A stretch of DNA of 23,281 nucleotides. Source: Aquificaceae bacterium (GTDB lineage: Bacteria; Aquificota; Aquificia; Aquificales; Aquificaceae). This document shows positions 14,475 to 20,376 of this stretch, in pieces. The position numbers were made by a program, and so were the translations under genes. The notes below the pieces were generated by a model that did no database searches, was not told where the DNA came from, and worked only from the letters and a program-made list of their open reading frames with translations. The stretch covers positions 1 to 23,281 of the forward strand of contig JANWVD010000001.1 in assembly GCA_025057715.1 (NCBI GenBank), written 5' to 3'. Each line of letters opens with the position of its first letter. The stretch's first letter is position 1.

Positions 14475-14492
14475 TCCCTCAAGGAGGTTTTT

Positions 14493-14702
14493 ATGCTTTA
14501 TAGAGGCACAGTCAAGTGGTTTAGCAAAGAAAAAGGCTATGGCTTCATCACTCGCGAGGACCAGGGGGGTGATGTTTTTGTTCATTATTCAGACATTCAA
14601 CAAAAGGGTTTTAAAAACCTTGAGCAGGGACAAGTTGTAGAATTTGAAGTAGAGCAAGACCAAAAGGGGGCGAGGGCGAGAAAGGTCAGGGTAGTTTCCT
14701 AA
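14493..14702 (+). CDS. Cold-shock domain protein
   Basis: A 69-residue single-domain OB-fold nucleic-acid-binding protein. RNP1 is KGYGFI and RNP2 is VFVHYSD, with the typical start GTVKWFSKEKGYGF. Such proteins melt RNA structure and can act at all temperatures, so the gene need not be cold-induced. Strong promoter and AAGGAGG site. Only 2 nt separate its stop from the next start and no terminator intervenes, so it leads a five-gene unit ending with glmU. Confidence 0.95.
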   Translation: MLYRGTVKWFSKEKGYGFITREDQGGDVFVHYSDIQQKGFKNLEQGQVVEFEVEQDQKGARARKVRVVS

Positions 14703-14704
14703 AG

Positions 14705-16174
14705 GTGGATTTAAGACCGACGGGCCATTCTTTAAGCACAAAAAGCCATAGTAGTCAATGCATAGGCTCTTGTCCTTACTGCTCTTGCGGTTGTTCTTTT
14801 ATAGTTTATAGCGAAAATAATTTAGTAAAAGACATATACGGTCATCCGGCAGATAGCGTTGGGATGGGGAGCTTATGCACAAAGGGCCTTACCTACCTTC
14901 AGGAGATAGTAAATAGCGAATTTAGGCTAAGGGGTTATTACCTAAATAAAGAGCCAATCTCGAGACAAGAGCTGTTGCGAGTCCTTAGGGAAAACCTTAT
15001 AGGAAAGAAAATTGCCTTTATCCTAACAAAGCAAGCAAGTGCTGAAGATTACTTGGTTGCAAGCCAAATAGGGGAGGTCTTTGTAGATGCGCCGGTTGTT
15101 GGTTTTAAAACTCGCACCCTTGATTTAAAAGATTGGCCAAGGGTAAAGCTAATTATTAGCATAGATGCAGAGCCGACTCTAAGCGATGTGATGGCTATGA
15201 GGTTTGTAGTTGATGCCATAGAAGCAGGTGCAAAGCTAATATGCATCTCTGCAAGATACGAAAGCCTTTGTGCAAAAGCTCACGAAAGAGAGCTCTTAAA
15301 CCTTGGGGAGATGGTTAGGTTTCTTCAAAGGCATCTAAGGTTAGATGGCGAGATTGGCAAGCTCTTAAGAGCTTTTAGAGGGGGGCTTGTTTTGTTTGGG
15401 GCGCATCTTTTTCTCACGCCCGCAAGGGCGTGGTTTGAGTATTTTCTTAAAAAAGTGAGGGAAATGGGGGCAAATTACGCCATAGTTGGGGATATTGTGC
15501 GCTTTGAGGCAAGAGAGATTGGCGAGCTTTTCTTAAATCTTGAGAAGTTTGACGCAATTGTTAGCATTGGAAATGGGTTTAGATACTTTTCAGATGAGGA
15601 ATTAGAGCTCATTAGCAAAAAATTTTCGCTGAGTTTTAGCGCAGTGCCTGATTTTTCGATTAATGTTTCGAATGTCGGAGTTGGGCTTTCGCTCGTTCCT
15701 GAGAGAGGATTTTCAGCCTTTAGAGGCGGGCTGAGGGAAGGTATTTACTCAAATAGATGCATCGCTTCGCCAAGCGGGTGCGAAGAGCCTTGGAGGCTTC
15801 TTTCGGAGGTTTTTGAGATTAAAAGCCTTGGGGAACTAAAGTTGCAAGATGCTAAGGCTTTAAATAAGGAAGAGCCAAAGGGGTTTTTAGAAGCTAAAAG
15901 ATGGATTTATTACCTTGGCGGGCTTTGCGAAGAGCTTGGGCATTGGGGCTATTGGACTCACGGACTTGAGCCTACGCAAAGATTAATTTTGCCAAAGGGC
16001 GAGAGCTTTACAAATCCTAAGTTAGAGAGTATAGAAAAAGTACATAGCGCTAATATTGCCAAGGGGGCTGTTTTTATATCGCCCGAGTTTGACGAATATC
16101 AGCCATTTTTTGCTGGTATAAGACCGGGTTCTTTTCAGGGAAGACCGTTTTACCTCGTGGAGGCCCTTACTTGA
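14705..16174 (+). CDS. Degenerate molybdopterin-oxidoreductase-like Fe-S protein
   Basis: 489 residues, GTG start 2 nt after csp, no ribosome binding site. The N-terminus has the [4Fe-4S] motif of Mo/W-bisPGD enzymes: C23-x2-C26-x3-C30 (SCPYCSCGC) and C58 in GSLCTKG with the conserved Lys. The middle follows a weak FdhA/NuoG-like pattern (KLIISIDAEPTLSD, FDAIVSIGNGFRYF). Missing are an evident active-site Cys/Sec (no Cys between about residues 60 and 170) and the C-terminal MGD-binding domain; formate dehydrogenases are near 700 residues or longer. It may be a scaffold or electron-transfer subunit, as NuoG retains the fold without molybdenum. FwdB-type proteins are a less likely match. It overlaps the cinA-like gene by 4 nt. 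Confidence 0.7.
   Translation: MDLRPTGHSLSTKSHSSQCIGSCPYCSCGCSFIVYSENNLVKDIYGHPADSVGMGSLCTKGLTYLQEIVNSEFRLRGYYLNKEPISRQELLRVLRENLIGKKIAFILTKQASAEDYLVASQIGEVFVDAPVVGFKTRTLDLKDWPRVKLIISIDAEPTLSDVMAMRFVVDAIEAGAKLICISARYESLCAKAHERELLNLGEMVRFLQRHLRLDGEIGKLLRAFRGGLVLFGAHLFLTPARAWFEYFLKKVREMGANYAIVGDIVRFEAREIGELFLNLEKFDAIVSIGNGFRYFSDEELELISKKFSLSFSAVPDFSINVSNVGVGLSLVPERGFSAFRGGLREGIYSNRCIASPSGCEEPWRLLSEVFEIKSLGELKLQDAKALNKEEPKGFLEAKRWIYYLGGLCEELGHWGYWTHGLEPTQRLILPKGESFTNPKLESIEKVHSANIAKGAVFISPEFDEYQPFFAGIRPGSFQGRPFYLVEALT
15415..15432. repeat. GC-rich hairpin with GCAA tetraloop inside the Mo-oxidoreductase-like gene
   Basis: CACGCCC (15415-15421), GCAA, GGGCGTG (15426-15432): a perfect 7-bp stem, 8 with the flanking T-G pair, closed by a GNRA tetraloop in the mRNA sense. 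It uses CCC and GCG codons against the local preference (encoded TPARAW). Confidence 0.6.
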
Positions 16175-16791
16175 TTTTTAGGTTGGTTGAGAAGGTTTTG
16201 CCAAAGGGGGCTTTTGTTAGGCTTTGGAGCGGGGGGTCTGAGGTTGAGTTTTTCTCTAAAGAGTTAGAAGAGAGTTTTTTAAGAGAGGGTAAAGAGCTAA
16301 TATACGCTTCTGGTAATAAGAAGTTAGAAGAAGTGCTTCTTGAAAAGCTCATTGAGAAAAACCTCAAGCTATCAGTAGCAGAAAGCTGCAGCGGGGGATT
16401 GATATCTTCAAGGATAGTGTCAGTTGCGGGGGCTTCTAAGGTGTTTCTTGGCGGGATTGTGGCTTATTCAAATAGTGCAAAGGCTGAGCTGCTTGGGGTT
16501 AAAGAGCATGATTTAATGACTTTCGGGGCAGTGTCTAAGGAAGTTTGTCTTCAGATGGCAAGGGGGGTAAGAGCTCGCTTTGGGGCTGATATAGGTATTG
16601 GCGTTACTGGCATAGCAGGTCCTGGGGGCGAAACGCCTCAAAAGCCAGTTGGGCTTACTTATATCTCTTTGTCTATCCTTGATAAAGAAAAGGTTTGGAG
16701 GTTTGAGTTTAAGGGTCTTAGGGAAGAAAATCAGTTTATGTCAAGTCAGTGGGCGATGGAGCTTTTAAGAAGAGAGCTCGAGAGGCTATGA
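16171..16791 (+). CDS. pncC: CinA C-terminal (PncC) nicotinamide-nucleotide amidase with partial middle domain
   Basis: The enzyme deamidates nicotinamide mononucleotide and recycles NAD. 206 residues: the C-terminal part is a full amidase domain (LSVAESCSGGLISSRIVSVAG from 67, GGIVAYSNSAKAELLGV, FGAVSKEVCLQMARG, GIGVTGIAGPGGETPQKPVG). Residues 1-60 look like the KH-like middle domain of full-length CinA, but the N-terminal MoCF-like hydrolase domain (about 170 residues) is missing. TTG start with GTGGAGG upstream, overlapping the Mo-like gene (TTGA). Stand-alone PncC proteins are usually about 160 residues, so this is an intermediate form. Confidence 0.88.
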   Translation: MIFRLVEKVLPKGAFVRLWSGGSEVEFFSKELEESFLREGKELIYASGNKKLEEVLLEKLIEKNLKLSVAESCSGGLISSRIVSVAGASKVFLGGIVAYSNSAKAELLGVKEHDLMTFGAVSKEVCLQMARGVRARFGADIGIGVTGIAGPGGETPQKPVGLTYISLSILDKEKVWRFEFKGLREENQFMSSQWAMELLRRELERL

Positions 16792-17564
16792 TTCATCAAA
16801 GCGCGATAGTTTCAAAAACGGTAGAGATTGAAGAGGATGTTGTTATTGGGCCATATTGCGTTATAGAGGGGGAGGTTTTCATAGAAAAGGGGACAGAGAT
16901 AGGTCCGATGGTTCACATAACTGGCAAGGTAAGGATTGGCAAAGGCTGCAAAATACACACTGGGGCGACAATAGGCCAAAGCGCTCAGCATCTAACTAAA
17001 GAAAGCAACGGCAAGGTCGTAATTGAGGATGGGGTAACAATCAGAGAGTATGCAAGCATACATAGAGGGACGGATGAGAATGAAACAAAGGTTGGAAAGG
17101 ATGCTTACCTGATGGCTTATGCTCATGTTGCTCACGATTGCTTTGTTGGTCAAGGGGCAATACTTGCAAATTGCGCAACGCTTGGGGGGCACGCAGTAGT
17201 TGAGGAATATGCATTTTTAGGAGGGCTTTGCGCTATTCATCAATGGGCAAGGGTTGGCAAATATGCCATGGTTGGGGGGCTTTCTGGCGTCTCTCTTGAC
17301 ATTCCGCCATTTTGCATAGCTTCTGGGCAGCATGCAAAGCTCTATGGGCTAAACATACGAGGACTTAAAAAGCATGGATTTAACTTAGATACCATAAACG
17401 CGCTAAAGCGCGCTTATAGGGTAATTTTTAGGTCTGGTCTTACGAAAGAGGAGGCTTTCAAAAGCCTTGAGGAAGAGTGCATAAAATTTAGAGAGGTTCA
17501 GGAGATGGTAAATTTCGTGAAAAATAGCAAAAGGGGCGTGACTCGTGATGCGGGCATAGGTTAA
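16788..17564 (+). CDS. lpxA: UDP-N-acetylglucosamine O-acyltransferase
   Basis: LpxA puts the first acyl chain on UDP-GlcNAc for lipid A. The start is ATG 16788 (MIHQSAIVSK; 258 residues; E. coli has 262), overlapping the upstream stop by 4 nt; an earlier in-frame ATG at 16749 would lie inside cinA and adds nothing conserved. Left-handed beta-helix hexapeptide repeats run from about 5 to 180. HVAHDC at 113-118 holds the catalytic His (116, matching E. coli His125). LYGLNIRGLKKHGF is the family C-terminal signature. lpxC, lpxD and fabZ are not adjacent. Confidence 0.95.
   Translation: MIHQSAIVSKTVEIEEDVVIGPYCVIEGEVFIEKGTEIGPMVHITGKVRIGKGCKIHTGATIGQSAQHLTKESNGKVVIEDGVTIREYASIHRGTDENETKVGKDAYLMAYAHVAHDCFVGQGAILANCATLGGHAVVEEYAFLGGLCAIHQWARVGKYAMVGGLSGVSLDIPPFCIASGQHAKLYGLNIRGLKKHGFNLDTINALKRAYRVIFRSGLTKEEAFKSLEEECIKFREVQEMVNFVKNSKRGVTRDAGIG
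17399..17412. repeat. Short CGCGC/GCGCG hairpin inside lpxA
   Basis: CGCGC-TAAA-GCGCG, a 5-bp stem with a 4-nt loop, in codons for NALKRA. Same general style as the repeats in pgeF and the sdhB-like gene, but not identical. Weak on its own. Confidence 0.35.
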
Positions 17565-17574
17565 ACTAAGATTT

Positions 17575-18960
17575 ATGAGAGCGTTAGTGCTCGCAGCAGG
17601 GGTGGGAAGTAGGTTTAAGAGCCAAGTTCCAAAGCCCTTGCATCCAATAGTCGGTATGCCAATGATATGGCACGTTTTGCAAACGGTTAAGAGTGCCAAT
17701 CCGCAAAGCATTGCAATCATAGTAGGGCACGAGGCTGAGAGAATAAAAGCTGCCTGTGGGGATGGGTATATTTACTTTAAGCAAGATAACCCTAAAGGGG
17801 GGACTGGGGATGCGGTTTTGAGCGCTATAGACTATTGGAGAGACTTTGACGATTATCTTTTGGTTATCAATGCAGATACGCCGCTTGTTTTGCCACAGAC
17901 TATACAATCTATGCTTCGCTACATAAAGCTTGTGAAAGAATACGAAAATAAGCTTATAAGCGGGCTATTGCTTAGTGCTAACTTGCCAGACCCGACTGGA
18001 TACGGCAGGGTGATAAAGGAAGGGCCAGATAAGGTATTAAAAATCGTAGAGGAAAAGGACGCAAGCCCGGAAGAGAGGGCAGTAAGCGAGGTAAATTCGG
18101 GGGTTTATATCTTTTACTGTCCGCATCTTCTTGAGACGATTTTTAAGCTAAAGCCAAGCGCTATAACAAACGAAGTTTATCTAACGGAAGTTTTTGAGAT
18201 TATGTCAAATAGGGGCTATGAGGTTCGGGCATTTAGTGCAAGCGACCCGACAGAGGTTCTTGGCGTAAATACAAGGTGGGATTTAGCAATAGTTGAGAAT
18301 GTAGCAAGGCTTAGAATCCTTGAGCGCATTGCAAAAGAGGGCAATAGCATCCATCAGCCTGAAAGCGTATGGGTAGAGGCATCGGTTGAGTTTGGAGCTG
18401 AGGTTGAAATCTTTCCAGATGTCACTATAACTGGCAACACAAGAATCTCAGATAGGGCGATAATAGGAAGAGGTTGCATAATTCACAACAGCTTGATAGG
18501 CGAGGGGGCAATAATAGAGCCATATAGCGTTATCAAAGATTCCACAATCAAAGCAGGGGCAAGGGTTGGACCTTTTGCTCACATAAGAAATAACTCCATC
18601 ATAGGCGAAGATTCTCACATTGGGAATTTTGTAGAGGTTAAGAGCTCAAGCATTGGAAGGCAGGTTTTTGCAAAGCATCTATCTTATATCGGGAATGCTA
18701 CCATTGAAGAGAAGGTGAATGTCGGCGCGGGCGTCGTTTTTGCAAACTTTGACGGCAAGAAAAAGCACGAATGCAAAGTTAAAAGAAACGCCTTCATAGG
18801 TAGTAATAGCTTAATTATTGCGCCAATTGTGATTGGTGAAAAGGCGTTTATAGCGGGGGGTTCGGTGGTAAATAAAGACATTCCAGACGGTGCGCTTGCT
18901 ATTTCAAGACCGACTTTGAAAATCAAGGAAGAATTGGGCTTTAAAAAGCTAAATCCTTGA
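17575..18960 (+). CDS. glmU: Bifunctional GlmU: GlcN-1-P acetyltransferase / UDP-GlcNAc pyrophosphorylase
   Basis: GlmU makes UDP-GlcNAc, feeding peptidoglycan and the LpxA reaction encoded just upstream. 461 residues, typical length. N-terminal uridyltransferase: LVLAAGVGSRFKSQVPKPLHPIVG, DNPKGGTGDAV, VINADTPLV, KIVEEKDASPEE, EVNSGVYIF. C-terminal left-handed beta-helix acetyltransferase: hexapeptide repeats from about 255, FAKHLSYIGNATIEEKVNVGAG with the expected catalytic His. It starts 10 nt after lpxA with no evident ribosome binding site. Its stop codon is part of the -35 box of the tRNA-Lys promoter. Confidence 0.97.
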   Translation: MRALVLAAGVGSRFKSQVPKPLHPIVGMPMIWHVLQTVKSANPQSIAIIVGHEAERIKAACGDGYIYFKQDNPKGGTGDAVLSAIDYWRDFDDYLLVINADTPLVLPQTIQSMLRYIKLVKEYENKLISGLLLSANLPDPTGYGRVIKEGPDKVLKIVEEKDASPEERAVSEVNSGVYIFYCPHLLETIFKLKPSAITNEVYLTEVFEIMSNRGYEVRAFSASDPTEVLGVNTRWDLAIVENVARLRILERIAKEGNSIHQPESVWVEASVEFGAEVEIFPDVTITGNTRISDRAIIGRGCIIHNSLIGEGAIIEPYSVIKDSTIKAGARVGPFAHIRNNSIIGEDSHIGNFVEVKSSSIGRQVFAKHLSYIGNATIEEKVNVGAGVVFANFDGKKKHECKVKRNAFIGSNSLIIAPIVIGEKAFIAGGSVVNKDIPDGALAISRPTLKIKEELGFKKLNP

Positions 18961-18985
18961 CATATTTTCTCTTAAGGCTTATACT
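18957..18985 (+). promoter_or_regulatory. tRNA-Lys promoter
   Basis: TTGACA (18957-18962), exactly 17 nt, TATACT (18980-18985). The -35 box overlaps the TGA stop of glmU. Transcription would start near 18992, about six nucleotides before the mature tRNA. Confidence 0.85.
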
Positions 18986-18997
18986 CAGAGCCTTGCA

Positions 18998-19071
18998 GGG
19001 TCGGTAGCTCAGCCTGGTAGAGCAACGGACTTTTAATCCGTGGGTCGCGGGTTCGAATCCCGCCCGACCCA
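18998..19071 (+). tRNA. tRNA-Lys (anticodon TTT)
   Basis: 74 nt with a full cloverleaf: acceptor GGGTCGG/CCGACCC (7 bp), D stem GCTC/GAGC, anticodon stem ACGGA/TCCGT around loop CTTTTAA (anticodon TTT at its centre), variable loop GGGTC, T stem GCGGG/CCCGC with TTCGAAT, discriminator A. CCA is not encoded. It reads AAA and AAG. Confidence 0.97.
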
Positions 19072-19074
19072 TAA

Positions 19075-19080
19075 TATAAT
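19075..19080 (+). promoter_or_regulatory. -10 box (TATAAT) before proA
   Basis: A perfect TATAAT starts 3 nt after the tRNA and ends 6 nt before the proA GTG. No -35 is convincing (TTCGAA, inside the tRNA T-loop, at 17 nt). It would give a leaderless proA mRNA; otherwise proA is read through from the tRNA promoter. Confidence 0.45.
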
Positions 19081-19086
19081 AACTTT

Positions 19087-20376
19087 GTGGAATTTAGAAG
19101 CTACGCAGAGGAGATAGCAAGAAAAGCAAAGAGGGGCTTTAGAAGTCTTTTAGGGGCAGATTCAGGGGCTAAAAATCTCGCGCTCCGAAGGAGCGCGGAT
19201 TTGATAATAAAGAAAAAAAATCTCATCTTAGAAGAAAACGAAAAGGACCTTGAGAATGCCCGCAAGACCCTAAGCGAGGCTTTGCTTGATAGGCTTTTGT
19301 TAAATCCTGAGCGCATAGAGGCCTTGGCAAGAGCTCTTGAGGATGTTGCCTTGCTGCCTGACCCGGTTGGGGAAATAACTAAGATGTGGGTTAGACCAAA
19401 CGGGCTAAGGGTGGGCAAAATGAGAGTCCCTATTGGGGTTATTTTGATAATTTACGAATCTCGTCCAAATGTCACGATTGAAGCAAGTGCTCTTTGCATA
19501 AAGTCTTCTAATGCAATTATCCTAAGAGGCGGAAGCGAGGCTATTAACACAAATAGAGCTCTATCTTTAATCATGAAAGAAGGGTGCGTTAGCGCTAACT
19601 TAAGCGAGGATGTCATTCAGTTTGTAGACATTCCAGATAGAGATGTGGTAAAAGAGCTCTTAAGCCTTGAGGGGCTTATTGACCTTGTAATCCCAAGAGG
19701 CGGCGAGAGCTTAATTAGAGCTGTCGCGGAATCTTCTAAAGTGCCGGTTATAAAGCACTACAAGGGCGTTTGCAACATCTACATAGATGAAGACGCAGAC
19801 GAGACAAAGGCTATTGATATAGTCTATAACGCAAAGGTTCAAAGACCTTCGGTTTGCAACGCGGTTGAGAATTTGGTTCTTCATAAGAGCGTTTTAAATA
19901 CCATTTGGCCAAAGATTGCCCTCGTTTTGCAAAAGGCTAACGTAGAGCTCCTTTGCGACGAAGAGAGTTTAAAAGCCATTGAGGGTAAGGTAAGAGCAAG
20001 TTTGGCAAGTGAGGAGGACTACTACGAGGAGTTTTTGAGCTTAAAGTTATCCGTCAAAAGCGTATCTTCTTTTGAAGAAGCAATTGAGTTTATACAAAAA
20101 TACGGCTCTGGGCATTCAGATGCTATAGTTACAGAAAATTACCAAAGGGCGATGGAGTTTTTAAAGCTCGTTGATTCCTCCGCTGTTTTTGTAAACGCTT
20201 CAACGAGGTTCAACGATGGCGGGGAGCTGGGCCTTGGGGCTGAGATGGGCATATCAACAGATAAACTTCACGCAAGAGGACCTATGGGGCTTGAAGAGCT
20301 CACAACCCAGAAGTTTGTGATTTTGGGTAATGGCCAAGTAAGGGGCAACTTCAGAGCTCCCAGGGATGGGTTTTAG
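19087..20376 (+). CDS. proA: Gamma-glutamyl phosphate reductase
   Basis: ProA reduces gamma-glutamyl phosphate with NADPH, the second step of proline synthesis. 429 residues (family about 415). Signatures: RVGKMRVPIGVILIIYESRPNVT, SSNAIILRGGSEAINTN, DLVIPRGGESLIR, the catalytic Cys257 in VQRPSVCNAVENL, SSAVFVNASTRFNDGGELGLGAEMGIST and KLHARGPMGLEELT. GTG start at 19087 without a ribosome binding site. proB, normally adjacent, is missing; a sulfate-type transporter follows with no gap. Confidence 0.97.
   Translation: MEFRSYAEEIARKAKRGFRSLLGADSGAKNLALRRSADLIIKKKNLILEENEKDLENARKTLSEALLDRLLLNPERIEALARALEDVALLPDPVGEITKMWVRPNGLRVGKMRVPIGVILIIYESRPNVTIEASALCIKSSNAIILRGGSEAINTNRALSLIMKEGCVSANLSEDVIQFVDIPDRDVVKELLSLEGLIDLVIPRGGESLIRAVAESSKVPVIKHYKGVCNIYIDEDADETKAIDIVYNAKVQRPSVCNAVENLVLHKSVLNTIWPKIALVLQKANVELLCDEESLKAIEGKVRASLASEEDYYEEFLSLKLSVKSVSSFEEAIEFIQKYGSGHSDAIVTENYQRAMEFLKLVDSSAVFVNASTRFNDGGELGLGAEMGISTDKLHARGPMGLEELTTQKFVILGNGQVRGNFRAPRDGF
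19175..19200. repeat. Strong hairpin inside proA
   Basis: CGCGCTCC (19179-19186), GAA, GGAGCGCG (19190-19197): a perfect 8-bp GC-rich stem. ATC (19175-19177) and GAT (19198-19200) extend it to 11 bp with one bulged T. No U-run follows. The codons used (CTC, CGA, GCG for ALRRSAD) are unusual next to the AGA/AGG-rich surroundings. Confidence 0.65.

Noticed and set aside
14446..14492. RNA thermometer or long cold-shock leader before csp
   Set aside because: The predicted transcript start leaves only about 12 untranslated nucleotides, too short for such a structure.
14705..16174. FwdB (formylmethanofuran dehydrogenase) identity for the Mo-like gene
   Set aside because: The N-terminal motif is of the FdhA/NuoG kind (CPYCSCGC), not the CxGCxxxCDD form of FwdB, and no other fwd gene is present.
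17403..17907. Two overlapping minus-strand frames of about 105 codons across the lpxA-glmU junction
   Set aside because: They are antisense to well-supported genes and show no family motif or ribosome binding site.
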